Shown piece by piece: positions 1 through 12,385 of a stretch of 64,000 nt of DNA (its first letter is position 1; every line of letters begins with the position of its first letter). This DNA is from Leptodontidium sp. MPI-SDFR-AT-0119. Taxonomy: Eukaryota > Ascomycota > Leotiomycetes > Helotiales > Leptodontidiaceae. The notes beneath the pieces were generated by a model. The model was not told the origin of the DNA. It did no database searches and saw nothing but the letters and a program-made list of their open reading frames with translations. The position numbers and the translations under genes were made by a program. The DNA lies in NCBI GenBank assembly GCA_020726505.1, contig JAHLEZ010000008.1:2728001-2792000 (forward strand), in the 5' to 3' direction.

Positions 1-581
1 TTCTCGGCATCGAGAGATTTCTTGTTGATACCTTGGTTTTATGAACATTCAAAAGCCATGACTGCAATAGATTCAGATCTTTAAACTCAATCATTGCCAG
101 TCATAACTGTCAGTCAATTCGAATCTCTTCTTGTGTCAGTCGGAACGAAACCGAACAGCCACCTTGGCAAACCAACCTCCGATGTCATAAACATGATCCT
201 CCATCACCATTAATTAAACAACACTTCCAGCCGAGCTCTCGGCGCGTTCGAGAACTCTCGCCAAAAAGGAAGGTGATATCATACATCTACCCTTCATTGG
301 CTGATATCGCCTTGTAGTTAATATACTGTGCGGACCGCCTCCCGGCAATATGTATCGTTTTACATTTATCCTCACGATCTTATGTCTGTCACGCGGGGAT
401 ATTGAGATAAATTGTTTCTGGCGCATGACTGATTCTGGGGTAAGCCAAAAGATTCTGGGGAAGAGGCTCTGTACGCCCTTTGATAAATACCTGCCAAGTC
501 TCTCCATTAACGGGACTTGAACTCTTTTTTTGTCCTTCACTTCACCCATTCCAGATTTTGATCTTTGGTCCAAAATTCAAG
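1..581. other. Upstream intergenic region
   Basis: No convincing gene seen. A 119-codon open frame on the minus strand (214-573) lacks any recognisable domain. The last about 100 bases are probably the promoter and 5' leader of the AA9 gene that starts at 582. Confidence 0.5.
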
Positions 582-1416
582 ATGTTGATTTCAACAGTGT
601 TTTCTGCTGCTTCCTTGCTGGTTGCTCAAGTATCTGCTCATGGTGCTGTCACCAGTTACCAAATTGGCACCACGATATATCAAGGGTACGCCTTTTCCGT
701 TTTTTTGAAAGGGTAATCGTATTAAGGAAATCAACTGAATTATGACCTTAGATACCAAGGATACAGCCCATCATCTTCGCCAGCAACTATCCAGCGTCAG
801 TGGACAGATGGCTACAACCCAATCACTTCCGTAACAAGTGCGAAGATGCTCTGCAACGGCGGTACATCAGCAGCTCTGTCCGCACCTATCGTGGCCGGCA
901 ACACAATCACAGCCAAATGGGCACAGTGGACTCACCAACAGGGACCAGTCATGGTGTGGATGTACAAATGCGCAGGAGAGTTCACTGCCTGTGATGGGAA
1001 AGGAAAAGGCTGGTTCAAAATCGACCAGATGGGCATGACTGCAGCACCTCTAAGCGGCACATCTTGGGGAGCGAATGTCGTCTACACCAAACTCGCGTAC
1101 ACGAGTACCATCCCCAAGAATCTTGCTCCAGGCAATTATCTCATTCGACATGAGCTCCTGGCTCTCCATCAGGCGAACGCCCCTCAATTCTACCCTGAAT
1201 GCGCTCAACTCCAGGTCTCTGGTAATGGTACTGCGACTCCAGCTGCTACCTTCTTGACCACTATTCCTGGGTACGCGACTGCAAATGATCCTGGTGTTAT
1301 GGTAAGTTCTTGACTCAATGTGTTGGGAAATTGTTTGACGCGTGTGATAGGTCGACACATACATGTCAAAAGCTACGACCTACACCTGTCCTGGCCCCGC
1401 TGTTTGGACTGGTTGA
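582..1416 (+). CDS. Secreted AA9 lytic polysaccharide monooxygenase (former GH61)
   Basis: Copper enzyme that oxidatively cleaves cellulose or related glucans outside the cell. Exons 582-685, 752-1301 and 1351-1416 give 239 residues. A 19-residue signal peptide ends in VSA and is followed by HGAV, so the mature protein starts with the histidine that forms the copper brace. The second brace histidine lies in WTHQQGPVMVW and the axial tyrosine in QFYPEC; these blocks are hallmark AA9 motifs. Introns of 66 and 49 nt have GT/AG ends, and splicing restores the GYQGYSPSSS and IQRQW blocks. No carbohydrate-binding module follows: the protein stops soon after TYTCPGP. A single-domain AA9 is common in plant-degrading ascomycetes. 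The neighbouring gene is another secreted hydrolase but 1.8 kb away, so co-regulation is not shown. Confidence 0.95.
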
Positions 1417-3200
1417 ACTCAGTCATGCATGACAATATAGCCCGGGAGCCCACCCGATGGGGAAGAGAGCTTTGGAAAGGGCAGCTGATGAGACGTGTTG
1501 ACTTGCGTAGCGGAGACGAGAAATGTTGCATTCAAATCTGTACATATTCGCCACATGAAGAAAATGTTCGCACTCATCGCACGTACTTCTTTAGTGAGCT
1601 GCGGAAGAATTGAAGAGCTCCAGCCCTTCGTTTCCTCGCCTCGCTTGGAAAATTTTCTCAGTTACACTACTCAACCAATGGGTGTCAAATATTGCCCCCA
1701 GATAAAGATGTGGTTTCATCCCCTGCTTCGGCAATTAATTGAGGCTGAATTAAAGTACAAGTAACGCAGGAAATATCACTTGCATATCACTCGCACTATA
1801 CCTATTTCATGGCGGAAGGTACTTGAGGGTTACATCTCGAAACTGAATCCGCCTGTTGTTGGTGCTTGGGCCGAAATTCGTTCCACTTGAGATTGCTTGC
1901 ATTGTTCATTTGCAGTGCTGCCGGGCAAAAACAAGATCTTGGATGGTGAATCACCATTCGTACTGGTACGTGCCTTTTGTCGCCAGTAGGACAATTCTCA
2001 GCGCCAAGAAACATGTTTGAGTGACGTGGACGATTTGGAAGAAAGCTGGGCCCGCTCAGATAGATCCAAGCTTCTGAATTTGTTTTGAGCGCATGTGACA
2101 GAGTGCATGAGATATATCCCCCGCATTAATTTTTGCTGAATGCTACCGTTTGCTGGGAGAAAGCTTAGCTGTGGCTTCTACAAGCCAAAATTTCAATTTT
2201 CACACGACTGTTAAGATCATGGAAACAGAGGTTGATCATGTCATATTTGGCATTTCGAAATAGTTTAGATTTCATATACTTACACATAATCGAAGTAAGA
2301 TTATCATTAGTTTTATCAATACATGACTTTACAAGAAAGATAATGCATCTGTATATTTGGCGTAAGAGGCATTTGCTTTCTTCATTCGCTCTCAGAGAAA
2401 ACGCCAGACCAAGAGTGAATCATTTGAAAGCTTACTAAGCTTAGTTCAGAGCCGTGAGAGGCGTATTGCTGGAAAATTGCGTTGGTGATTGCTTTATTTA
2501 CATGCTACTTGAAGATTAACCGAAAGGCTTGGCAAACTTTGGATTGGATGCGACGGGAACTCACAACATGTCATGCCTCTGCCCTTGCATCCTCGATCCA
2601 ATCTGCTGGAAACACCCCTGCGACATCTTATCAGTTCCCATTCCAGTGTATCTTATCGTCGATGTCATTACCAACAACAATAACCCCTGCAGATCCCGGA
2701 TACGATCATGAAGCTACTAGCAGCTACCAGATGCAATCTTACAGCCCGCGCCCACAAATCGGTGAAGCATAGCCCCACTATGATCCTCTCTCCTATTGTG
2801 CCAATCGTTGATAAGCTATTATCCAAGAAAGCAGAAGCTTTGTTATCCCACTTGTTCCTGGCCACCAGACAGGGGAGCATCCCCGCTTAGCGATAAGCTA
2901 GGTCAACCACCTTCCTTTTTGGCCCAAGTCAATCAAGATTCGGGGTCAACTTCGTGAGAAAAAGATGGGATGGGATTGACTGTGCATAATATTGGTGTGG
3001 TTGCCTGCAGTTTTCTGCAAGCCTCCTTGCATTTCTGGAAGGTCCATCGAAGAGCAGCTGTTCAGTGACGACGATGTTTTCTTCTCACCGTTAGACACTT
3101 GGAAGCAAGCGGGGTAGAACAGCAAGCTATATCTACCTCCAGCCCCTCAGAGATCATTTTGGATTTCGTGCCTAGTTTTGGAAGTTCTTCTCTTTACAAC
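1417..3200. other. Intergenic region
   Basis: About 1.8 kb without a supported gene. Several 60-96 codon open frames exist on both strands but none has a recognisable motif or a plausible splice continuation. The distal part should hold the carboxypeptidase promoter. Confidence 0.5.
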
Positions 3201-5314
3201 ATGCGAAGTATTTTTTGGAACATTGCCCTGGCATTTCTGGCCGTGCTGGCCCTGCTCTCGACTGTCTCGGCAGACAGATTGAGCGCAGTTGCCAAAGCGC
3301 GAGGCTACGATCCTCGGGTTATAAACCAGAGAGCTGTTGAAGAAGCTAAACTCAAGCCCAAACGTCAACCGGTTACGAAAAGAGCTGCAGAGACCACTTC
3401 GGCATGCACCACTCCCCCACCGCCAAACCCTACTGCTCCGTAAGTACTTTGACAAAATCTGGATATCACCAGTTACTAATTGAAGTACTAGACCTAGCTG
3501 TGGAGGGAACAACTGTGTCAATGCTTTCAACAAACAGTTCACTGCAAGCCTCGATAACTTGGAATCATTCTGTAGCTCGTGGACAGCTTCGCCAACATCT
3601 TCATTTGCGCCAACAGGGACAGCAGCTTGGGCTACAAACTGCCTTGGCGCATCTACCGCTGCCTCACAAGCATCCGAAGTTGCTTCTAAAGTGTCATCAG
3701 CATGCAGCTGCTTTATTCCAGAGCCTACCCCATGTCCAGGAGAGGAGAAATTCCGATTCTTGAACGCCGATACGAAGCGTATGTCAGCAGCTCAACACCA
3801 TGACTTGCAGACGCTGACTTTTTCTAGCATTCCAGGTTACATCCCTTCCAGAGGTCAATTACGACATTGGCGAAATGTACTCTGGTCTCATTCCAATTGA
3901 CATGAAGGATCCATCACGGGCACTTTTCTTCGTGTTCCAGCCAACTGATGGGCCGCCAGTCGACGAAATCACCATTTGGCTCAACGGTGGACCAGGCTGC
4001 AGCTCCCTCGAAGGTTTTTTCCAAGAGAACGGCAGATTTATTTGGAGTTGGGGAATGTACGAGCCGATGTATAATCCATACTCATGGGTCAACTTAACAA
4101 ACGTCTTGTGGGTGGAACAGCCCGTCGGTACCGGCTTCTCCATCGGAAATGTCACTGCCACCAGTGAAGAGGAGATCGCGAAAGACTTTGCGGACTTCTT
4201 GCTGAACTTTCAGAAGATTTTCGGGATCTCTAAATTCAAGATCTATGTCACTGGTGAGAGCTATGCTGGTCGATATGTTTCATATATATCAGCAGAAATG
4301 TTGAATCGAAATGACACAGAGCATTTTGACGTTAGTGGTATGTTTGACTTAAGCCCCTCCTTTCGAACCGAGCTGATGTCCATCCAGGTGCATTGATTTA
4401 CGACCCAACAATCGGACCATATGCATGGCTACAAGAGGAGGCCGTTGCGTACCCTTACGTTGAGAAGTGGAACAACATTATCGGCCTGAATGAGAGCTAC
4501 ATGGCGCAGCTGAAGGATCTTGACCAGTCCTGTGGTTATGCCGGTTACAGAGAAAGGTATTTGACTTTCCCTGCTGCTGGAATCCAACCCGTCGCACCCA
4601 GCACCACCAATGAATGCGACATAAATGGTCTAGCAAGCAATGCCGCCTTCAACATCAATCCTTGCTTCAACTCTTACGAAATCAATACCCAGTGTCCCAT
4701 TCCATCCGGTTAGTTGCACTCCCTCTTCCCATCTTTAGGGATTTTCTGTTCTGACTTTCCTTACAGATCCACTTGGATTTCCTACAAATCTTGCATACGC
4801 CTATCCAGGTCTGACGCCCCTCTACTTCGATCGAGACGATGTCAAGCTCGCCATGCATGCTCCTAAAGAAGTTGAATGGGCTGAGTGCAGTGGTCCTGTA
4901 TTCGTCAGAGGCAGAGACAATTCCGCCGACCCCATCCAGAAAGTCCTTCCGCAAGTCATTGAAGCCACAAACCGCGTTTTGATCTCAAATGCTCAACTTG
5001 ACTTCGTCATCATCACCGACGGCACGCTTTTAGCAATTCAGAATATGACATGGGGAGGAAAGCTTGGCTTTGAAAATAAGCCTGAGAAGCCCATCGTCAT
5101 TACCTTGCCGGATTTACAGTACCAACAAGTCTTTGTGGATAATGGATACGATTTGGGAACAGAGGATCCTCAAGGAACGATGGGTATTCAGCACTATGAA
5201 CGAGGTGTGATGTGGGCGGAGACTTACCTGAGTGGACACATGCAGCCTCAGTTTCAACCAAGGTCAACTTACCGACATTTGCAGTGGTTGTTAGGCCATG
5301 TTGAGGAGCTTTGA
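3201..5314 (+). CDS. Secreted serine carboxypeptidase (peptidase family S10) with Cys-rich N-terminal extension
   Basis: Removes C-terminal residues from peptides, probably outside the cell or in the vacuole. Exons 3201-3439, 3492-3778, 3828-4337, 4388-4708 and 4767-5314 give 634 residues. A signal peptide (hydrophobic core about residues 5-24, ending VSA) is followed by a basic propeptide with KR sites, then a Cys-rich region (about 70-175) with CGGNNC and ACSCF. The S10 domain follows: LNGGPGCSS oxyanion block, catalytic serine in GESYAGRY (about residue 320), the aspartate in NAQLDF, and the histidine in LSGHMQP near the C-terminus. I chose the ATG at 3201 because it opens the signal peptide; an in-frame upstream ATG-like start at 3099 would bury it. 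The Cys-rich segment between propeptide and protease is not part of a usual S10 enzyme. Confidence 0.93.
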
Positions 5315-6254
5315 GATCAGAATTTACTACGATATCTATGTATATGGCTGTGTGGAGGAATCAATATTAAAGAAGTCAAGTTGGATATGATGACTTTGTA
5401 CCTAATCTAGCTTTCGTCTTAAGTGCATTTGCGACTCTGGGCTGCACGCACAGAGAGCACCGTTCCTTTGAGTAGCATATATGAAATCAATGAGACAAAC
5501 AGAAACTCGGATTTAGTTCTAACGCATGCACTCCTGGCTGCTCGAAGGTACCTCGCCAAAAGTTGAAACTCCCTCTTAATGTAGTGCAAAGCACTGCAAA
5601 GCACTTCCTTATTCCAAACTAAATAGGTCGTATTTTTCTCGATTTCTGTTTATCGTCCTGCTCCAACCCCACCTGAACATTTGGTTTGTTGAGAAGGGTC
5701 TGAAAATGCAAGGGTGTAAGGTTGTAAATCTGATGGAATGACTAGTTGCGACTATCACAGAGGCAGTATTATCTGAAAGATTCTTCGTATGTTCACCTAA
5801 AGCACATATAATCGGGTATCGCTACAATGTGTCGAAGTGTTGAAGTGATCTCAGGACTTCCATTTCACCTCGTGATTCAACCCTCCTCAAATGAACTTAG
5901 TCCCCTTCATCAATCCACTATTTCCTTGGCAACGATTAATTCTAGGAGATAGCTATATATGCATAGGGATGTATGGTTCACACTGCCAATGATATCAGGC
6001 TATTCGTGTAAGGCTGAATTTATCCATATTACTCGGCGTGTGTTTGTGGGGGCAGCGTGCTGACCAGGCTGCTGAGCAACCTTCTCTCACCAAACCTTCA
6101 ACTGCTGCGTGAACTCTAATGCAACTGACTGAATCATTGCAGCGAAGGAATGAATTTTGAGACTGTTCCAACAGGAATGTGCACAATCCCTGCTCAACTA
6201 GCTCTGGGATATAACGTTCGCTTCAACACATCATTGTGAAATTCGAAACGAAGC
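5315..6254. other. Intergenic region
   Basis: About 0.9 kb without a supported gene: 3' end of the carboxypeptidase transcript and promoter of the next gene. A short direct duplication (GCAAAGCACT) is seen near 5588-5605. Confidence 0.5.
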
Positions 6255-8431
6255 GTGATAGCTAATCCACTGTTCACGCCCAACATGCCGTCTGATCCAG
6301 CGACGGCCGACATGAGATCTATACAGACAGCGAAACTTATGGAAACCACAACCATTTGCGAAACTGCGTGTTCCTCAACGAAAGCCGACAGCAACCCGGA
6401 TCTGCCATTGGTAGAACCTGCCATCCTCGGGTCTCCAAGTTGGGGTGGGACAATGGAGATTCTTGCATACATTCTGCTTGCACTCTCGGCCGTATTGATC
6501 CTAGGTACGATATTCTGTCTGGATTGATGGCTTGACTTGACCTAACGTTCCTAGTTTTCGCGATCATGTGCGCTAGTGTCAACAATGCATATATTGGACG
6601 AGCTGGAAAATACAAACCCAAGAAAATTATGAGCGAAGCAGAAGCAGCGGATGTGATCATTGACTACAGTGATGTGACCATATTTCAGAACCGCATGGTC
6701 GGGATGATCAGCCAGTTATTCAACATGGCGAAATTGGGAGCGACACTCATACCAATTGTCTTTGCGCTTATCATTGGAGCGACTTTGAGACTTGTAGCTA
6801 GATGGAAAGCCGGACGGGGATCTAAACTAATAGTTGGTGTGGTCTATTTGCATCTCAAGTTCCCATGCTGACGGATCCATTCAGACCCTGGAGGTCCTCG
6901 TTGGAAGCAGATCATTGGCCAGCACTCTGACTGCCACCATTCTTCTCAGGCGACCAGGGCCTCTGAACGTCGCTATTTTAGGCCTCTGGATGCTTTCGCC
7001 ATTGGCAGGTCAATCGTCGCTCCGTATCTTGGAAACCAGAAATGTCACGGACGCCTCTGCCGACATTCCTTGGAAAGTGTTCCACACGTCAAACCACGAA
7101 ATGTGGCTAGGCGGAGATGGTCTGATGCTGGACAACACAGACTTGCAATTCCGCTACTTGGAGTCTATAAATAAACGTCCACTTTACATATTAGATCTTA
7201 AAGGTAGTGGAGATACGAATTCCTCTCATGTAGCAGGATGGGATTCGAAAGGCTCACTCCTCCTACCCGAGACTTCTCCGAACACCACATGGGTAGCAGA
7301 AACATCAGAATTAAGAGAGGAGTCGCTTTCAGCAACCATTGGAGTTCCAATAACAGGCCCATATCTCACTGAGAGAAACATTCAATATGATCTGGTTCTC
7401 GACTCAAACTTGACTTTTCCGGTCACCACTTACCTGTTTAATTGCGGACCCTCGTCAAACTACTCAACGGACGACCCGTCGTGGATATCTCTGCTAAGTC
7501 AGAATGGATTCCACCAAGATAAAGAGACTCTTCTCTTGCAATCACGCAGAGAGTCAGGTTTCTTTTTCGACACGAATCTTGAAAACAAGACTGCTGGGTC
7601 TGGCGAAAGCGGACCACAAAATATCTTATTCGGGTCGTTTTATGGATCTACGCTATCGATTAGAGTATGCACGGTTCGTTTGAATATCAGAGAGGTAAAA
7701 GCACATTGTGGAAGCAAATTGTCTCCCATTCCATTCGCATATGCTCGGTACTTGAACCAGTTTGTATGGAAGGCCATGGAAGTTCAAAGTCCGCAGCTGT
7801 CAGATTAACACCCTTGGCCAACATATCCTCCAAGGTACTGAAAGCATGGCCAAACGTCGACCCATCGGCGCCAGGTACTTCTTCAACGACAGAAATCTAC
7901 CTGGCTTACGGATACAACTATCGAGAAACACTGCGCAAGGGCGGCGATGCCCGCGTGAATCTACGCGAGATTGAACCCGACGCATTCTCGGCCCGTCTTA
8001 CGACAGCATTCAACACTTTCTGGCTTGCATCAAATTTCAATGGATCTAATATCATTGATGTCACATCCGCAACTCCAACCTTTCTCGCATCCTTCACAAT
8101 CGTCAAGTGTAATTGGGTATATTTCACTATCCTCATGCTGATTTCCAGTCTGCTGATCGCATGTGCGCTTCTTAATGCTTGGCTACTACATAAGATCCAG
8201 ACTCCAGATATCCTTGGGTATGTGTCAGCTATGACTATTGAGAATAAGTACGCGGCGATTCCCGGACCGCATCTTGCCAGCACGACGGGTGGAATGGAAC
8301 GGGCGAGGATTTTAGGGCAGATGAGATTACAGATTGGAGATGTACAGGGAAAAGAGGAGGTCGGAAAGATAGCGCTGGCTGCTGAGGGTGATGGAGTAGT
8401 AAGAGCTCGCAAGGGAAGGAAGTTCGTCTGA
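6255..8431 (+). CDS. Large fungal membrane protein of unknown function
   Basis: Exons 6255-6504, 6555-6832, 6885-7747 and 7804-8431 give 672 residues (643 to 672 depending on which early ATG is used; 6285 is an alternative). Hydrophobic segments occur at ILAYILLALSAVLIL, in the second exon (LIPIVFALIIGATLRL), after it (LNVAILGLWMLSPLAGQSSLR) and near the C-terminus (VYFTILMLISSLLIACALL). Between the third and last lies a long region with many NxS/T sequons, consistent with an extracellular or luminal domain of about 400 residues. The block RWKAGRG followed by LEVLVGSRSLAS and LSPLAGQSSLR matches a widespread but uncharacterised fungal membrane family that I recognise only by this pattern. The second intron uses a weaker GTTGGT donor. 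No function can be assigned. Confidence 0.75.
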
Positions 8432-9768
8432 GTGATATGAAGGTAATACATGTGACTGGGAGTCCGGTTATGGATCCTGCCCACCAACAACTTAGATGTA
8501 TTCCCTGAAGAGCCCAGTTTCAAAATGTATAGGCATTGGTACCTAGATATATCAACCCACTTACCTGTTCTTCGACAAACCAAAATCATGCCGCACGTGA
8601 TTTAGTATTTCACGTGACATGGCTGGATTCCTTCCATTTCGTTCTTCTGCCCAGAACTAGATCCATCATCAACACCAAACCAAAATTAAATCCAAGTGAA
8701 TCGTCAATGCCGCGAGTTCATCGGAGATAATTCCTCCGAATGTTCGACAGAATGATTGTTTTGCGTGAGCAGCGTTTCCATTCGTCGCGGTGAGCTTCAG
8801 AGCGCAAAGTTGACCCGATTAAGCTTAATCGACCATTTCGCTTGCTGACGTCTCGATGTCAGATTCTTCTTGGCAAGTCAGCTTAATGTCCCGCTTCAAT
8901 TGTTTGTATGGTCAGTTTTAATGTGATAGGGAAGGGGCAGTGATGGTACGGCCGAGAGGTTGTGGAAAGATCCCCTTATGTCGTTCGAGTTCGAGTGCGG
9001 CGCAGCACGAGGCACATTTGGGGCTCATCGTTGACTATTCTAGCGAATGCGTCTTGAAGCCTCGAATAGGCAACCTGGATGTTCTGTATAGTCGCTGCAT
9101 TTACGAGATGACTGACATGTACATCTCGTGCGAGACTGCGGGTGAGATTAGGCAGACGGGTCATCTTTTTTTGAGATCTCACGATCCTTCCAACCAACGA
9201 CAATACAGTATTACTATGCGCGGTACCAGAGCATCCAATACCATCATGCCAGACATCAAAACAGAGTTTCACGTCAATAGGTGTCCTTGCCAAGAGCCTC
9301 CTTTACGGCCGAATGATTCACATCCTGAGCTTCTTGTACAGCCTCAAGAATATCTAAAACTCACCGAATACGGTGAATATAATTCTTGGCTGCCCAGCCA
9401 GTCGATCCTCAGCACTCGCGATCTTCACACAACAAATATGGAAGCGAATCCGAGAATCGTAGCTGCGATAATGGGGTGCAGTTGGGTCGGGGTGTTTTCA
9501 GCCTTAGCGGTCGGGGATGACGCGTAGATCGAAAATGTCGAAGATGTCCATCGCATTCGCTTAATCGCTTGGCAATAGGGGCTCGGCTCATTGTTGTTGT
9601 AGACATAAAGGAATGCCTCCTCTGCAATTTTTGAGGCTTTGATTCCAGAGCATCAAAGTCATAACCATATCTTCTCCATACTCAGAACTCTATCTACTTC
9701 TCCACACGCCACTTTCGATTTGTTTACTTTTCCACACCTTATCCCGATTTTCAACCCCAACATTCGAG
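8432..9768. other. Intergenic region with paired CACGTG sites
   Basis: 1.3 kb between a gene end and the RTA1 start. Two CACGTG E-box cores lie 17 bp apart at 8594-8599 and 8611-8616. An open frame of about 195 codons (8943-9527) has no recognisable domain, low-complexity start and no splice support, so I do not call it a gene. Confidence 0.5.
8594..8616. promoter_or_regulatory. Paired CACGTG E-box cores
   Basis: Two perfect palindromic CACGTG hexamers in 23 bp, each followed by A. They are typical targets of bHLH factors (Cbf1/SREBP-type) in fungi. Whether they act on the upstream or downstream gene is unknown. Confidence 0.3.
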
Positions 9769-10755
9769 ATGAAGCAGCACATAGTTGCCCAAAACTGCAC
9801 TGATATTGGCCCAGGATGCTCTGTTGAAGACACCATCTATGGTTACAAGCCAAATCTCGGATCTAGCGCATTCTTCGTAGCCATCTTCGCTATTCTCGCC
9901 ATCGCTCAACTTGGTCTCGGGTTCAAAAAGCGAACATACTTCTACAGCATCGCCATCGCCCTTGGTTGCATCGGCGAAGCAATCGGATACGGAGGCCGTA
10001 TCATCATGCACTCAAATCCTTATGATGATATGGGATTCACAATCCAAATCTCCTGCCTCATTTTTGCTCCTGCCTTTGTCGCTGCAGGTATCTACCTCAC
10101 ACTCAAACATCTCGTCCTCGCTTTCGGCCAAGAACGCTCTCGCATCCAAGCCCGCTGGTACACATGGATCTTCATTACCTGCGACTTCATCTCCCTCTTG
10201 CTGCAAGCTATTGGTGGTGGTATGGCTGGCAGTGCAGATGACGACGAGGACCTTCGTGATCTCGGCACCAACTTGATGATTGCTGGTATCGTCTGGCAAG
10301 TCGCTACCCTCATTGCCTTCGCAACACTTGTCATTGATTACGTTGTCCGCACACGCTTCGCATGGGAGGCTGTTGATCCAGAAGCCAAGGCTCTGCTTGC
10401 ACAGAAGAAGTTCAAGGGCTTTGTGTGGGCTGTAGTCATCGCTTTCGTGACGGTTTTCTTCAGATGCGTCTACCGAATCGCGGAGATGGTTGGTGGATGG
10501 GCAAACCCAATCATGAGGGATGAGATCTCTTTCATCATCATGGAGGGAGTGTAAGTTGAACTTAACCTATCACAATATTTTTCTGTACTAATTTCTGGCA
10601 GGATGATCGTCGTAGCTGTTATTGTATTGACAGTCTTCCACCCCGGTTACTGCTTCCCACAAAAGCGAACCACCACCAAAGCCGCATCTCTCGAGGCTGG
10701 AAGCGATAGCGAGATCATGCGTCAGCAAGAAAAGAACACTCGGTCAGCGATGTGA
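9769..10755 (+). CDS. RTA1-family seven-helix membrane protein (lipid-translocating exporter-like)
   Basis: Exons 9769-10550 and 10602-10755 give 311 residues. The protein has seven predicted helices beginning at SSAFFVAIFAILAIAQLGLGF and ending at MIVVAVIVLTVFHPGYCF, with the family signatures GCIGEAIGYGGR, LKHLVLAFG, RWYTWIFITCDFISLLLQAIGGG and FRCVYRIAEM. RTA1/RSB1 proteins are linked to resistance to 7-aminocholesterol or to long-chain-base export in yeast; substrate here is unknown. The 51 nt intron near the 3' end restores the last helix. The N-terminus carries two cysteines in CTDIGPGC before helix 1, usual for this group. Length is normal. It probably sits in the plasma membrane. No linked pathway gene is next to it. 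Confidence 0.93.
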
Positions 10756-11066
10756 GCGGCTCGTATGCTATGAAACTTTCGTTGATGCGGATAATATCCA
10801 GTTTGGGCTACACATGTCCAGGTTGGAGGTTTAGAATGTTGAGCGCGGGGTAATGTTGGGAAAATAATAATCACAACGGAGGCGTTCAGAATTCTTCCTG
10901 TTTAACTTAGACTAAACAATGATACCATTTACTTGCAAGTTGCAACATTTCAGATTCTTCCCGCGTCTCTTTTTTAGTTCTAAATCTTTCATGGGCCAAC
11001 TTAATTCTCACAAACGGGGGTTCAAATATTCGATATGGCGAATTTGTCCCTTACAACCCATTTCTT
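10756..11066. other. Convergent intergenic spacer
   Basis: Spacer of 311 bp between the RTA1 gene (+) and the GNAT gene (-), which converge. It should hold both 3' ends; nothing else is seen. Confidence 0.5.
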
Positions 11067-11699
11067 TTATACTGACACCAACTCAGTAAATTCAACCACC
11101 CACTCCAAGTCCATCCACTTCTCTTTCTCAATATCATTCCAACAAACCTCCGCAACCACACCCCGTCCAGGAATATCAATCACCTCCTCCGTCTCCACCA
11201 AACCAAACCCCTTCGCCAGCCGCCTCATCGCAACATTCGCCTTCATAGTCCCCGCAGAGACCTTCAAACCCGACACATCCAATTCATTACTCAGCCTCAA
11301 CAATACCATAAACAACGCCTTACCAACCCCCCTCCCTCTCGCATCGGCCATAAGCTCAATCCCGATATTCCCCTGCAGAGGCCTGACTTCATGCGCTTGC
11401 CCATTGCCCAGAATTTTCCCATCTGCCGCATTCAAGACCAGGACGTCGAAGCCGTTGCGCTTATCTTGAAAGCCCGTCCATTTCTCGAGGAATCGAGCTG
11501 TTGTTTTGGCTTTGCGCTCGTCGTTCCAATTTAGGTCTTGGCTTGGCCATCCGGGGGGTTTGTTGTTGTCCGGATGAGATGCTACGTCCAGCCAGGCGTC
11601 GTGATTACCTGGGTGCGCGCGGGTGAAGCGAAGGTGGGGGTGGGATGGTAGTGTGATTGTCCAATCCTGTGTGAAGAATCGCGGATCGGTTGGAGGCAT
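11067..11699 (-). CDS. GNAT-family N-acetyltransferase
   Basis: Single-exon gene of 210 residues. The acetyl-CoA-binding motif A appears as ELMADARGRGVGKALFMVLL (about residues 116-135), with the R/Q-x-x-G-x-G/A signature as RGRGVG. Downstream, KVSAGTMKANVAMRRLAKGFGL is the usual motif B where an asparagine precedes a helix near the end of the fold. The N-terminal part contains FTRAHPGNHDAWLDV, the first strand and helix. The C-terminal GRGVVAEVCW fits the last strands. Substrate cannot be predicted; fungal members of this RimJ-like type acetylate small amines or protein N-termini. The only in-frame ATG near the conserved start is at 11699. A leader of about 150 bases follows upstream before unannotated DNA. 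Confidence 0.87.
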   Translation of the reverse strand: MPPTDPRFFTQDWTITLPSHPHLRFTRAHPGNHDAWLDVASHPDNNKPPGWPSQDLNWNDERKAKTTARFLEKWTGFQDKRNGFDVLVLNAADGKILGNGQAHEVRPLQGNIGIELMADARGRGVGKALFMVLLRLSNELDVSGLKVSAGTMKANVAMRRLAKGFGLVETEEVIDIPGRGVVAEVCWNDIEKEKWMDLEWVVEFTELVSV

Positions 11700-12385
11700 G
11701 TTTACCTACAGTCAAGCTATCGCCGTGGGCTCTGAGTCTTGGCTTGTATATCGTGATGTGGGTTTCACAGTTATAAGCTTTAAGTATTTTGATGGTGAGT
11801 AAGTTGTTGCTGAAGCTGGTAGGCAGCAACCGAGATTTCTTTCATGGACAGCGCGGCGGGGCTGGGAGGAAAAATTCAATTACCCTATTTTCCTATTTTG
11901 GAAGGTCGATATAAGCTGACAAGAGTCATAGATAGCTGCCGAAAATTGTCTTCGCCTTCTGGACTCGATCTGCGAAAATGTGACGGAGTTGCACCAGTTA
12001 CCAAATTTGCATAAGCCTTTCCAGGATAGGATGACTCTTCCTCGGGACACTGAGATCAATATCTCTTCGCGTGTCAAATTGGGAAGGTAAGATTTTGGTT
12101 TGAGGATATATCTGGGAACTCCAACTGAACCACCCCTTACTCGATTCTATTTCATATTCTCCGCTTCCATCTGGGAAGTAACTTTCCGGGTCATCACGTG
12201 GTCCACTTCACACTCTACCCGGCTACCATAGACCCGTGGAACTTGCACAAGAAGTAGAAAATAAAGTACTACTGACTGGAAGTGAGACATTGAAGCATAA
12301 CGGGAAGAGAAGCTACTCCATAGTCATTGTTTAAACACTGTGAAAGACCAAGGAGTGCTCGAAGCTCTTAGGGCCATCCCATCCA
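11700..12385. other. Intergenic region
   Basis: About 0.7 kb, probable promoter of the minus-strand GNAT gene. A CACGTG core is at 12195-12200. No gene is seen. Confidence 0.5.

Noticed and set aside
214..573. 119-codon open frame on the minus strand at the window start
   Set aside because: No motif; overlaps the likely AA9 promoter.
8943..9527. 195-codon open frame on the plus strand
   Set aside because: No domain or membrane feature; minus strand is also open for 105 codons in the same place, as expected by chance.
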